From positions 1-11,611 of the forward strand of contig PACG01000003.1 in the NCBI GenBank assembly GCA_002699335.1: a stretch of 11,611 bases of DNA, in the 5' to 3' direction. The position numbers were made by a program, and so were the translations under genes. The first letter of the stretch is position 1; the number at the start of each line of letters is the position of its first letter. This DNA is from Candidatus Poribacteria bacterium. GTDB taxonomy: Bacteria > Poribacteria > WGA-4E > UBA9662. Below the pieces are notes generated by a model. It was not told the DNA's origin. It saw only the letters and a list, made by a program, of their open reading frames with translations, and did not search any database. Shown piece by piece: positions 1 through 8,143 of this stretch.

Positions 1-86
1 ATGAAAGTATGCAAAACAAATGTTAGTCTTATTTGGTGATCATATAATTTGGGTCCAAGTCCATTCCATAAACCGAAATATATAAG

Positions 87-170
87 ATGAAACAATTTGT
101 TTTGATTATTATGTTTGTGTTAGTTGCCATTCCAATGTTTATTGGAAATTTTGGTGTTGTCTATGAATGA
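87..170 (+). CDS. possible 27-aa hydrophobic small protein (doubtful)
   Basis: An ATG-to-TGA ORF of 28 codons encodes Met-Lys-Gln, then a nearly continuous hydrophobic run of about 20 residues (FVLIIMFVLVAIPMFIG), ending in NFGVVYE. It would form a single short transmembrane helix with a basic N-terminus, or a truncated signal-peptide-like piece. Against it: no Shine-Dalgarno sequence is visible upstream, AT-rich DNA readily yields Phe/Ile/Val/Leu runs, and an inverted repeat lies inside it. It could also be the remnant of a decayed gene start. I do not recognise a family. Confidence 0.18.
   Translation: MKQFVLIIMFVLVAIPMFIGNFGVVYE
130..147. repeat. small hairpin (7-bp stem, GTTT loop)
   Basis: TTCCAAT (130-136) and ATTGGAA (141-147) are perfect inverse complements around a 4-nt loop, followed by ATTTT. 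The shape resembles a weak terminator, but the stem is AT-rich and the T tract is short. A further copy of the left arm at 175-181 could pair with the same right arm. It may end transcription from an upstream gene outside the window; chance is also plausible. Confidence 0.3.
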
Positions 171-348
171 ACCTTTCCAATACGGTCGAACTAGATAGCA
201 GCTTGGAGAACCAAATGTGGCCATTGAACTCTTGACATATAGTTTTATTTTATTATCCCATTTTGTTTATATTAGTATGGTCAACTCTGATGAAGTTTGC
301 AAAAAGTTTGAGCTTCTACTTTCTCGATTATGCTAAAAACGCCTTTAC

Positions 349-377
349 TTGACAGAAAACGGGCGTATATATATAAT
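349..377 (+). promoter_or_regulatory. perfect consensus sigma70-type promoter
   Basis: TTGACA at 349-354 and TATAAT at 372-377 are separated by exactly 17 nt, matching the housekeeping consensus at all 12 positions. Transcription would start near 384-385. That is downstream of the in-frame GTG at 380 and upstream of the ATG at 416, so the promoter argues that the first gene starts at 416. It is the only strong promoter seen before the four-gene block ending at 8117, so it probably drives the whole block at a high basal level. Confidence 0.75.
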
Positions 378-415
378 AGGTGAAATTTGGGTATGGTTGG
401 ACAAAACAGACCTGT

Positions 416-1813
416 ATGAGTTCACACTGCGTTGTTCTTCAACACTTTCTCTTTACCAGTTTTTTTGCTTTACTTACAGTAAGTGTTGCAAGCGAAAAGA
501 CGCCAATAACCTACAATGATCATGTCAAACCGATTTTCCGTCAACACTGCCTGAAGTGTCATGGTGATGACAAACAGAAAGCAGGTATTAACCTGCAAAT
601 CTATGCTAATGTACTTAAAGGAGGCAGTGCAGGTGAGGTTGTTATCGCTGGGAGATCCAGCCAGAGCTTATTGTTCCAAGTAATCACCAATCCAGACGAT
701 AATGCCCGAATGCCTCCCTATCAACCTCCTCTGCCTGATGAACAAATTGCGATGATTCAAAGGTGGATCGATACTGGATTGAGGGAATCGATGAGTAGCA
801 AGTCGATGGTGAAAACGCGGGATCTAACGTTCCAACCCACTCCTGCTGGTATTAAGCGGGACGGTTTTTCTCCCATGCCACAGAATCTACGTCAAGTCAA
901 AGTCCCGCAAGTAAAACGACCGTTGCCGGTTCTGGCAATGGACGCTAGTCCATGGGCACCATTGCTGGCGGTATCAGCACAGGAACATGTTCGGCTTATC
1001 CACACCAAGACGGAAAAGGAAGTGGGCAGACTAGCATTTCCCGAAGGGATTCCTTATGTAATTCGCTTTAGTCGCGACGGTGTTCTTCTCATGGTAGCGG
1101 GAGGACGTCCGGGTGAATCAGGGAAAGTGGTACTCTTCGATATTCAAACGGGTCAGCGACTGACCGAAATTGGTGATGAAATAGATGCCGTTATTGCCGC
1201 TGATCTTAGTCCGGATCAACGTTTGGTTGCATTAGGTGGTTCAGGACGAGTGGTTAAAGTGTATTTAACAACAGAAGGTACGTTGTGTTACAGAATTGAG
1301 AGGCACACCGACTGGATCACCGCTGTTAGCTTCAGCCCGGATGGGTCGAAATTAGTTACAGCTGACCGTGCTGGAGGAATTCATCTTTGGGACGCAAATA
1401 GCGGTAAAATTCTACTTAGTTTCTTGGAACATAAAGAAGCTGTTCGTGCTCTAGATTGGCGTATTGATAGCAAAGTTTTGGCTTCTATGGGCGAAGATGG
1501 TCGCTTGATCTGGTGGGACGTGACTGACGGATTCCCTGCTACTTCCAAGACTAACGCCCATCCACCAAAGCGCCCTGCAGGTGTCTACGGCCGTATTCCA
1601 AATGGTGTGCTCGCTGGACGTTTTGATCAAAAGGGGAACCTTGTAACAACTGGGCGAGACCAAGTTGTTCGACTCTGGGCCCCCAATGGAAATCAGAAAA
1701 AGAGTTTTACACTTGAATCTGGAATTCCGATCAGCAGTTCAATTGCAAATGAGGGCAAAACTGTCATTAGTGGTGACAGTGCAGGTCTTGTCCGATTCTG
1801 GAGATCAGAGTAG
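416..1813 (+). CDS. secreted PSCyt1 cytochrome c - WD40 propeller fusion
   Basis: 465 aa from the ATG at 416. An in-frame GTG at 380 would add 12 residues but lies upstream of the predicted transcription start. From ATG416 the N-terminus is a neat signal peptide: hydrophobic residues about 6-24, with likely cleavage after Val-Ala near 26. Residues about 30-125 form a planctomycete cytochrome C domain (PSCyt1): CLKCH at 45-49 is the covalent heme site and the Met of ARMPP (99) is the likely distal ligand. Residues about 172-465 hold seven WD40-like blades at roughly 172, 211, 254, 297, 339, 394 and 437, the clearest being the [13 protein letters not shown]...IHLWD unit near 304-326. The propeller closes right at the C-terminus (RFWRSE). 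I infer an exported electron carrier attached to a protein-binding platform. It is the first gene of a putative operon with DUF1501, PPC and DUF1549/1553 proteins. The physiological substrate is unknown. There is no clear Shine-Dalgarno. Confidence 0.9.
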   Translation: MSSHCVVLQHFLFTSFFALLTVSVASEKTPITYNDHVKPIFRQHCLKCHGDDKQKAGINLQIYANVLKGGSAGEVVIAGRSSQSLLFQVITNPDDNARMPPYQPPLPDEQIAMIQRWIDTGLRESMSSKSMVKTRDLTFQPTPAGIKRDGFSPMPQNLRQVKVPQVKRPLPVLAMDASPWAPLLAVSAQEHVRLIHTKTEKEVGRLAFPEGIPYVIRFSRDGVLLMVAGGRPGESGKVVLFDIQTGQRLTEIGDEIDAVIAADLSPDQRLVALGGSGRVVKVYLTTEGTLCYRIERHTDWITAVSFSPDGSKLVTADRAGGIHLWDANSGKILLSFLEHKEAVRALDWRIDSKVLASMGEDGRLIWWDVTDGFPATSKTNAHPPKRPAGVYGRIPNGVLAGRFDQKGNLVTTGRDQVVRLWAPNGNQKKSFTLESGIPISSSIANEGKTVISGDSAGLVRFWRSE

Positions 1814-1844
1814 TGTTTAAAGCAAACTGGAAATCTTGCCCGTT

Positions 1845-1850
1845 AAGGAG
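1845..1850 (+). promoter_or_regulatory. ribosome binding site deciding the DUF1501 start
   Basis: AAGGAG lies 9 nt before the ATG at 1860. It lies downstream of an in-frame TTG at 1836, so it supports ATG 1860 as the start rather than the longer ORF. Confidence 0.7.
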
Positions 1851-1859
1851 ATAAAGAGT

Positions 1860-3260
1860 ATGAAGACATCCCTAATAAACCAAAACCAGATAGATCATAC
1901 CGGTTGTGCTGGATTCCGCGCGATCTCGCGACGGCAAGTGATTAAAGCGGGAGTTTGTGGAGCGCTTGGTCTTTCAATGGGGGACATGTTCCACCTTCAG
2001 GCGTTTAATGATAAAGCTTTCTCTGCAGTAAAGGCAGGAAAACTCGAGCCTAAGGCATTAAGTGTAATTCAGCTCCATTTAGGTGGAGGGATGCCCCAAC
2101 AGGAGTCATTTGACCCCAAACCTGAAGCGCCAGTGGAATATCGCGGCTCATTCGGTGTAACAAAGACGAAAAACGGAGACGTTTTCAGCGATAATTTTTC
2201 AGAAACCGCGAAGATCGCTGACAAAGTAACTATAGTGCGTAGCATCGTGGGCCGCATCCCAGACCATGGGTTAGCCACCTATCATCTTTTCACTGGATAT
2301 ACACCAACGGCTGTCATTGATTATCCACAAATGGGGTCGATTGTTTCGCACGAACTTGGATTACGAGGTGACCTACCTCCCTATATTGCTATTCCCAACA
2401 AAAATGCTTATGCAGGTGGAACAGGTTTTCTAAGTAGCACCTATGGACCTTTTGAGATCAACTCTGATCCAGGCAGCCGTAGCTATAGAGTTCGTGACTT
2501 CTCCATTCCAGACGGTGTATCCTTAGAACGGTTCGACCGACGACAGACAGCTCGTCAAATTGTTGAGCAACGAATTCGAAACTTGGAAACTGATCCCACG
2601 ACTCTCGACACAATGGATGACTTCTACAAACGAGCCTACGCCCTGCTTACATCAGAAAAAGCCCAGAAAGCGTTTACACTTGAAGGGGAAACCGATGAAA
2701 CGAAAAAACTCTACGGAAGTCATGTTGTAGGCTTAAAGGGGCCAGATAACAGATATCATCCTAAGGGACTTGCAGAACGGCTGATCGTTGCACGTCGCTT
2801 AGTGGAATCTGGAGTGCGGTTCGTGACGGTAGATTACGGGTCGTGGGATGCGCACGTTGATATTAAAAGAACCTGCCTGGACCAAATGCCGGCACTCGAT
2901 CATGCTATTGCTGGGTTGGTTACAGATTTAGAACAACGTGGTCTTCTCGAGACGACGCTGTTCTGGGTAACAACCGAATTTGGTCGGACACCCAAGGTAA
3001 ATGCTACAAGTGGTCGTGATCATTGGGCACGATGCTATTCATTGCTGCTAGCTGGAGGTGGTTTTGCTCCCGGGCTTGTTTATGGAGCTAGTGACGCAAC
3101 GGCGGCAGAACCCGCTCGGGATCCTGTCCCACTGGAACATCTTCTCTTTACAATTTATCACCAGCTTGGTATCGATGCTAACAAGGAACTGGTCGCGTTC
3201 GGTACTCGGCCAATTGAGATTATCAAAGGCGGGGAGCTGGTAGAAGACTTACTCACATGA
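1860..3260 (+). CDS. DUF1501 family protein, Tat-exported
   Basis: 466 aa. The N-terminus carries a twin-arginine motif (S23-R24-R25-Q-V-I-K) before a short, weakly hydrophobic stretch (30-40), pointing to Tat export as a folded, possibly metal-loaded protein. The rest matches DUF1501 (PF07394), a family of the alkaline phosphatase/sulfatase superfamily. Visible conserved blocks are the Gly-rich FDPKP segment (74-88), D325/W329-D330-A-H332, TTEFGRTP (371-378), GRDHW (385-389) and the Gly-rich AGGGF segment near 398-402. The Asp/His clusters are the expected metal ligands of this fold. Where many relatives have a GGxSQ or GGPSH motif, this one reads GGGMPQQE, so the usual hydroxyl residue is absent. 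Length is normal for the family. The enzymatic activity is not established; phosphate- or sulfate-ester hydrolysis is suggested by the fold only. It lies 46 nt after the cytochrome-propeller gene and 40 nt before the PPC gene. Co-occurrence of DUF1501 with DUF1549/DUF1553 genes is a known planctomycete pattern. Confidence 0.92.
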   Translation: MKTSLINQNQIDHTGCAGFRAISRRQVIKAGVCGALGLSMGDMFHLQAFNDKAFSAVKAGKLEPKALSVIQLHLGGGMPQQESFDPKPEAPVEYRGSFGVTKTKNGDVFSDNFSETAKIADKVTIVRSIVGRIPDHGLATYHLFTGYTPTAVIDYPQMGSIVSHELGLRGDLPPYIAIPNKNAYAGGTGFLSSTYGPFEINSDPGSRSYRVRDFSIPDGVSLERFDRRQTARQIVEQRIRNLETDPTTLDTMDDFYKRAYALLTSEKAQKAFTLEGETDETKKLYGSHVVGLKGPDNRYHPKGLAERLIVARRLVESGVRFVTVDYGSWDAHVDIKRTCLDQMPALDHAIAGLVTDLEQRGLLETTLFWVTTEFGRTPKVNATSGRDHWARCYSLLLAGGGFAPGLVYGASDATAAEPARDPVPLEHLLFTIYHQLGIDANKELVAFGTRPIEIIKGGELVEDLLT

Positions 3261-3268
3261 AGTTGTAG

Positions 3269-3284
3269 CCTCCCATTATGGAGG
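3269..3284 (+). promoter_or_regulatory. intergenic hairpin covering a GGAGG
   Basis: CCTCC (3269-3273) pairs perfectly with GGAGG (3280-3284) around the 6-nt loop CATTAT, just after the DUF1501 stop. The GGAGG is the best Shine-Dalgarno-like sequence before the next gene, though 16 nt from its ATG. If the hairpin forms it would hide that site and could lower translation of the PPC gene. No T tract follows, so it is not an intrinsic terminator. The 5-bp stem is short. Confidence 0.35.
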
Positions 3285-3300
3285 GGTAGGACGCGAAGAG

Positions 3301-5814
3301 ATGAATCGACTAACTATTGCCCCAAGGGATCACCAAGATCCAACGATATTCGAAGTCTTGCTTTTTAAATTTGCTCTGTTTTGCTTTACCTTGCTATTAA
3401 CTACCATCACACATGCTATAGGACCGTACCACATTGAGCGGACGCTTCCACGATTCGGACAACGGGGCACATCAGTTGAAGTAACGATTCAAGGAGCTAT
3501 TATCGAAGAGCCTCGCGAGATTATCTTTTTTCGACCGGGTATCCAAGCAGTCCAATTCGAGAAGCTACCGGATCTTCCTCGTCGTATCGGATTAGCGCAT
3601 GGTGGATTCATCAAGGAACAAATCAAGTGCAAATTCGAAATTGAACCTAGTTGCCCGCTTGGTGAGCATCCATTTCGCATCCGATTCGGTGCTGAAATCT
3701 CATCCCTCGGTACGTTTCATGTTACTCCTTTTCCAGTTATCGATGAAAGCAAAAAAGCTCCAGATGCAAACAACACACTAGAGAAAGCTTTCCCTGTTTT
3801 GCCAAATGTGACAATTCAAGGTCAGCTGGGTTCCGGATCGCGTGGAGAGATAGACCTATTTCGTATTCCGGCGAAAGAGGGACAACAACTGTCCGTTGAA
3901 GTTGATTCCGTGCGGATTTCCTACAATCATTATGGAGATTCGGAATTTGATCTTGCTGTTCGGATACTTGATGAATCTGGTCAGGAGTTGGCGACCAACG
4001 ACGATAACCCACTGCATCTTCAAGATCCAGTAGTCTCTCTTAAACTATCTTATGATGGTTTAGCATACGTCGAAGTAAGACGTTCGGTCTTTGCTCCTCG
4101 GAATACTATCTATTGTTTGCATATTAGCGAGAATCGACGTCCATTGGTTGCGTACCCACCTGGAGGTCAGGCAGGTTCTAAACAGGTCATCACCCTGCTG
4201 GGTGACCCTACAGGTGATTATGAAGAAACTATCGATATACCGGAAAAAATTGGCCAATTCGAATATTTCAGTGGCAGTCCTTCATCGTTATTACTACGAT
4301 CGAGTCCATACCCTAACATCTTGGAGAATCAGACAGCATTGGAAACTTTTGTTGATAAACTCCCTTCAGTCTTAAATGGCATCATTAGTCAAGCTGGTGA
4401 TACCGATGTGTTTAGGATCTCAGCCAAGAAGGGTGATCGGTTACAAGTCCGTGTGTTTGCGGCTACTTTGGGGTCGCCAATTGATCCAAAGATTCGTATT
4501 CGCTCAACTGACTCTAAAAGTAAGCCTGGTTCTATTGAATTGGAAGTGGACGATGCCTTACTTACCGACCACGATATCTTCGGCACTTCTTTCCGTGGCG
4601 GAGGAGGACTGAAAGAAGTCTTGGACCCCTCTGTAATCTGGGAACCGACAGCTGATGGCGACTACTTACTTGAAATTGAGGATACCAGTAATTCTGGTGG
4701 CCCCACTGGTATCTATCGTGTAGAGATTGTTTCCCCTAAGAATGTGATTCATACAGCTTTGGTTAGCCGAGCTAACGACTGGATGGAATGCCCGCGAACT
4801 AGTAGCCTCGCCGTCCCACAAGGTAATAGGTGGACTGTCAATGTGAGTATATTGCCGGGACAAGGAAATACATATCGTGGAGAGTTGAATATTATAGCTA
4901 ATGGTCTTCCAGCAGGTGTTCGATCTGTATCGCCACGAGTTCCTTCTGGAGCAAAACTCTGGCCTGTGCAGTTTGTTGCAGACCAATCTGCGTTACTGAA
5001 GGGAGCCTTGGTTACACTAGAAGTTGTTCCCATCGATTCTTCTCACAGACTTAAAAGTAGATCACAACAAAACATCCCTTTTATTAATCATCCAGGCGGT
5101 GATGCTTGGAGAACGGTTCGGCTTAACCGCTTTGTACTTGGAGTTACCGAACCAGCGCCATTTACCATCGATGTCACTCCACCATCCGTACCACTCGTCC
5201 GTGGTGGTGAATTAGCTATACTTGTAAAGGTCACTCGGCGTGAAGGGTTTAACCAACCGGTCCAGTTCCGATGTGACTGGAGACCTCCAGGTATAGGTTT
5301 TCCTCCCACCCAAGTAATTCCGTCAGGACAGAATGAGGCGTTCCTACGTATTTCCGCGCAGGAAAGAGCTCCGCTTGGTATCTTGCCTATCGTTGTCGTT
5401 GCCAGTACCGTACGAGAAGACTTCAGCGATTATGTTGGCACGGGGCATGTGCGCGTATCTTCTGCAATCGTCAATCTGACCATCACGGAACCGTACGTTG
5501 AACTAACCAGTCAGCCAGAGAGTATCCGTCGAGGCCAGCGTAAACAGTTTGTTTGGACCGTACGCCACAAGAGACCGTTTGAAGGAGAGGCACGCGTGAA
5601 ACTTATTGGTCTGCCTAAGGGAGTTCATCTGATTAATCCTCTTCCTCTCTTAACAAAGCATTTAAAGGAGATTTCATTTCAAGTTGAAGCAACCAATGAA
5701 GCTTTGCTTGGGCGTGTCGCTGGACTATCGTGCGAAGTGGTTGTTGAAACCGAAGGGCAGGAAATTCTTCAACGGACGGGAAGTGGAACTCTACGGATCG
5801 ACCCGAAACTATAA
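3301..5814 (+). CDS. large secreted protein with two PPC domains and Ig-like repeats
   Basis: 837 aa. An N-region of about 18 residues precedes a hydrophobic stretch (19-37) with likely cleavage after THA (39), so export by Sec is expected. Residues about 160-275 and 355-475 each resemble a bacterial pre-peptidase C-terminal domain (PPC, PF04151). Both have the hallmark order: a Gly-x-Leu/Ile opening strand, DxDxFR(I) (185-189 and 367-373), a K-G-x-x-L/V segment (192-199 and 377-383), then a closing segment with Tyr and E-V/I-x. Residues 40-145 and about 490-835 are beta-rich and look Ig-like, with repeated blocks of the form I/L-x-G-L-P-x-G-V (532-540 and 768-775). No protease, sugar-cleaving or heme motif was seen, so this is probably a non-enzymatic adhesion or scaffold component. 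Similar PPC proteins often lie next to DUF1549/DUF1553 genes in planctomycetes. The start is ATG 3301, although GAAGAG abuts it and GGAGG is rather far away. A TTG at 3358 is an alternative that would shorten the N-region. Confidence 0.85.
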   Translation: MNRLTIAPRDHQDPTIFEVLLFKFALFCFTLLLTTITHAIGPYHIERTLPRFGQRGTSVEVTIQGAIIEEPREIIFFRPGIQAVQFEKLPDLPRRIGLAHGGFIKEQIKCKFEIEPSCPLGEHPFRIRFGAEISSLGTFHVTPFPVIDESKKAPDANNTLEKAFPVLPNVTIQGQLGSGSRGEIDLFRIPAKEGQQLSVEVDSVRISYNHYGDSEFDLAVRILDESGQELATNDDNPLHLQDPVVSLKLSYDGLAYVEVRRSVFAPRNTIYCLHISENRRPLVAYPPGGQAGSKQVITLLGDPTGDYEETIDIPEKIGQFEYFSGSPSSLLLRSSPYPNILENQTALETFVDKLPSVLNGIISQAGDTDVFRISAKKGDRLQVRVFAATLGSPIDPKIRIRSTDSKSKPGSIELEVDDALLTDHDIFGTSFRGGGGLKEVLDPSVIWEPTADGDYLLEIEDTSNSGGPTGIYRVEIVSPKNVIHTALVSRANDWMECPRTSSLAVPQGNRWTVNVSILPGQGNTYRGELNIIANGLPAGVRSVSPRVPSGAKLWPVQFVADQSALLKGALVTLEVVPIDSSHRLKSRSQQNIPFINHPGGDAWRTVRLNRFVLGVTEPAPFTIDVTPPSVPLVRGGELAILVKVTRREGFNQPVQFRCDWRPPGIGFPPTQVIPSGQNEAFLRISAQERAPLGILPIVVVASTVREDFSDYVGTGHVRVSSAIVNLTITEPYVELTSQPESIRRGQRKQFVWTVRHKRPFEGEARVKLIGLPKGVHLINPLPLLTKHLKEISFQVEATNEALLGRVAGLSCEVVVETEGQEILQRTGSGTLRIDPKL

Positions 5815-5867
5815 ACGTACATAAGGTAGAAAACTAGATTTCAATCAGTAAAAGAACTGGAGCGGTA

Positions 5868-8117
5868 ATGTTTAACTATACTCTCTATAGGTTGATGAAG
5901 GTAATCAGGTGTGTGGCCATCGTTTTCGTTGGTTTCGTAATTTCGATTTATGCTCTTGCCGATGATAGAGGCTCTTCCACATTGAGTTTTCGTCGGGATG
6001 TAATGCCTATTCTATTTCGTGCTGGGTGTAATGCGGGTACATGCCATGGTTCTGCACGAGGGAAAGATGGCTTTATGCTTTCACTGTTCGGTTATGATCC
6101 GAAGGGCGATTATTTTAGAATTACTCAGGAGATGATTGGGCGCCGAGTGAACACGTCTGTTCCAGAACAGAGTTTACTGTTAAAAAAGGCCGTCGGTGCA
6201 GTTCCACATACTGGTGGTAAGCGTTTTGATCGGGATAGTAGTTACTACCGGACCCTGCTTCATTGGATCGAATTAGGGGCACGGGATGATTCTGGTCAAG
6301 TTCCCGATACTATCGAGATCGTGTTATCAAAGACCCGCTTTGTGTTCGAAGAGATTGGTAACATAGGAATGCTTAAGGTGGTAGCAAAAGCGGACGATGG
6401 GTCTTCAGAAGATGTCACATCATTGGCTCGGTTCCATAGCAACAACATGAATGTGGCCACAATCGATGAACATGGCCAAGTAACGGCTATTGGACCAGGT
6501 GACACGTACGTTTTCGCCCGTTTCAGTAGGTTTACGGTTGGAGCAGAAGTCATTGTGTTACCACAGGCAAATGGGTTCACTTGGCCGAACCCACCAGTAT
6601 TTAACTATATTGATACATTAGTATTTGAGCGGTTACAGAAACTCCGGATCGTTCCTTCAGATTTGTGTGATGATGAAACTTTTCTGCGTCGTGTTACGCT
6701 CGATCTTGTCGGCCGACCGCCAACCAGCAACGAGTACTACGATTTTATGGAAGACACCCAATCGGGAAAACGTTCACGTAAGGTTGACGACCTGCTGCAA
6801 AATAATGCTTTCGCTGATCTCTGGACGGCATTGTGGGGTGAACAATTACGGATCATTGGGGGAAACTACGCACCAGTTGCCACCCATGTCAAGGCCGCCG
6901 AGGCATTTTATGAATGGATCCGCCAACAAATGCGTTCCGGTCGACCGCTCAATGAGTTTGTAGCGGAAATGGTAGCCTCCTCTGGCAGCAACCTCATGAA
7001 TGGGCCTGTGAACCTCTATACAATGATGATACACAAGCCAAAGGTCGACCCGAAGGCTCTCGCCGCTGACTTTTCGCAGGTGTTTCTCGGTGTTCAAATT
7101 CAGTGTGCTGAATGCCATAATCACCCATTTGATCGTTGGACGATGAATGACTACTATGGTTTTGTTAGTTTCTTTACCGGTATACGGCGTAAACCTGGCG
7201 TTGAACCTCGAGAACGTCGAATTTACTACGACACCTCGGCTCCACCTGCTAACCACAAGGTTGATGGTCGACCGATGCCTGCCAAAGTGCTTGGTTCGAC
7301 CGAGCCAGTTGAGAGAGATGGAGACCCTCGTAGAGAGCTTGCTGATTGGTTAACGTCTCCAAAAAATGAGTTATTTAGTCGTAACCTTGCCAATCGTATC
7401 TGGGCACAATTGCTGGGTCGTGGAATTATTGAACCAGTAGACGATGTGCGAGTAAGCAATCCACCAGTGAACGGTCCGTTACTCGAGGCATTATCGAAAC
7501 GCTTAGTAGATTCAGGGTTTGATTTACGGAGTCTCGTGCGTGACATTTGTAACTCCCGTGTTTATCAACTCAGTGCCAAACCTAATTCCTCGAACAAAAG
7601 GGACACACGGCAATTCTCCCACGCGCATCTACGTCGTTTGCGAGCTGATGTTCTGATGGACTCAGTTGTGGCAGTTACTGGGGTTACACGACGGTTCCCA
7701 GGATTTCCTGAAGGAACGCGAGCCATTGATTATTACCCACGTGTGAGTGGTGACAGCACAGGTCCAAGATTTGGCGATGAGTTCTTCAAAACTTTCGGTC
7801 GTTCCAGTCGGGCGACGATTTGTGCCTGTGAAACAAAGAAAGAGCCAACTCTTTCGCAGGCACTTCATATGGCCGTTGGTGATACCCTGAAGGATCGCCT
7901 TTCCACTGGCGGTAAAGTGAAACAGTTCATGTTATCACAAAATACAACTGAAGGAATAATTGAGGAAATCTTTATTCACACGCTCAGCCGTCGACCTACT
8001 CGCGAGGAAGTAGAAAGTTTCGGAGAACTCATAGGCGATAATGTGACGGACTCCGCTGTCTATGAGGACATCTTGTGGGGACTACTGAATTCGACGGAAT
8101 TTATGTTTAACCATTAG
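5868..8117 (+). CDS. secreted PSCyt1-like / Big-2-like / DUF1549 / DUF1553 protein
   Basis: 749 aa. A signal peptide spans residues 1-31 (hydrophobic 15-30, cleavage after YALA). Residues about 38-140 resemble a PSCyt1 domain with the wide motif CNAGTCH (54-60), CX4CH rather than CXXCH; from memory this variant is usual in this protein class. Residues about 146-232 look like a bacterial Ig-like Big-2 domain (DVTSLARFHS...ATIDEHGQVTAIGPG). DUF1549 (PF07583) covers about 245-440 and includes a second, canonical CAECH at 413-417 followed by NHPFDRW. DUF1553 (PF07587) covers about 485-740, starting RRELADWLTSP and including NRIWAQLLGRG. The domain order and length are typical of planctomycete versions. 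Function is unproven; two heme-type motifs suggest electron transfer, but heme attachment at CX4CH is uncertain. GGAG at 5859-5862 lies 5 nt before the ATG. The gene is last in the block, 53 nt after the PPC gene, and its stop lies inside a strong hairpin. Confidence 0.93.
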   Translation: MFNYTLYRLMKVIRCVAIVFVGFVISIYALADDRGSSTLSFRRDVMPILFRAGCNAGTCHGSARGKDGFMLSLFGYDPKGDYFRITQEMIGRRVNTSVPEQSLLLKKAVGAVPHTGGKRFDRDSSYYRTLLHWIELGARDDSGQVPDTIEIVLSKTRFVFEEIGNIGMLKVVAKADDGSSEDVTSLARFHSNNMNVATIDEHGQVTAIGPGDTYVFARFSRFTVGAEVIVLPQANGFTWPNPPVFNYIDTLVFERLQKLRIVPSDLCDDETFLRRVTLDLVGRPPTSNEYYDFMEDTQSGKRSRKVDDLLQNNAFADLWTALWGEQLRIIGGNYAPVATHVKAAEAFYEWIRQQMRSGRPLNEFVAEMVASSGSNLMNGPVNLYTMMIHKPKVDPKALAADFSQVFLGVQIQCAECHNHPFDRWTMNDYYGFVSFFTGIRRKPGVEPRERRIYYDTSAPPANHKVDGRPMPAKVLGSTEPVERDGDPRRELADWLTSPKNELFSRNLANRIWAQLLGRGIIEPVDDVRVSNPPVNGPLLEALSKRLVDSGFDLRSLVRDICNSRVYQLSAKPNSSNKRDTRQFSHAHLRRLRADVLMDSVVAVTGVTRRFPGFPEGTRAIDYYPRVSGDSTGPRFGDEFFKTFGRSSRATICACETKKEPTLSQALHMAVGDTLKDRLSTGGKVKQFMLSQNTTEGIIEEIFIHTLSRRPTREEVESFGELIGDNVTDSAVYEDILWGLLNSTEFMFNH

Positions 8118-8135
8118 ACATTAATGGATTAAACA
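8104..8135. terminator. hairpin between convergent genes, probable bidirectional terminator
   Basis: TGTTTAACCATTA (8104-8116) pairs with TAATGGATTAAACA (8122-8135): 13 base pairs with one bulged base (A8128) and a 5-nt loop. The hairpin contains the TAG stop (8115-8117) of the DUF1549/DUF1553 gene and lies 8 nt beyond the stop of the opposing hydrolase gene. The position fits a shared terminator. The stem is AT-rich and no T run follows directly, so it is not a textbook intrinsic terminator; it may instead protect mRNA 3' ends. GTTAACCAT at 8151-8159 could compete for the same right arm. Confidence 0.45.
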
Positions 8136-8143
8136 ACCACGAG

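Larger units (their letters stand above)
1..379. other. AT-rich gene-poor leader region
   Basis: No convincing protein or RNA gene lies here. The stretch is markedly more AT-rich than the coding blocks that follow. It holds one tiny hydrophobic ORF (87-170), a 7-bp-stem hairpin (130-147) and, at its right end, a perfect consensus promoter (349-377). CCATTCCA occurs at 61-68 and 127-134, and TTCCAAT at 130-136 and 175-181; these short repeats may be chance in AT-rich DNA. A second TTGACA at 232-237 has no well-spaced -10 box. The end of an upstream gene cannot be recognised at the left edge. Confidence 0.6.

Noticed and set aside
232..260. Second TTGACA as a promoter
   Set aside because: The nearest -10-like box (TATTAT, 251-256) is only 13 nt away, too close for sigma70 recognition.
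380..415. GTG start at 380 for the cytochrome-propeller gene
   Set aside because: It lies upstream of the transcription start expected from the consensus promoter at 349-377, has no ribosome binding site, and places a polar stretch before the signal peptide.
1836..1859. TTG start at 1836 for the DUF1501 gene
   Set aside because: AAGGAG at 1845-1850 is inside this extension and is correctly spaced for ATG 1860.
4666..5033. Minus-strand ORFs of about 94-106 codons inside the PPC protein gene
   Set aside because: The plus frame is a continuous domain-bearing gene; the antisense products show no family resemblance or ribosome binding site.
6846..7256. 136-codon minus-strand ORF
   Set aside because: It is wholly antisense to the well-supported DUF1549 domain, has no recognisable motif, and reads as a frame shadow.
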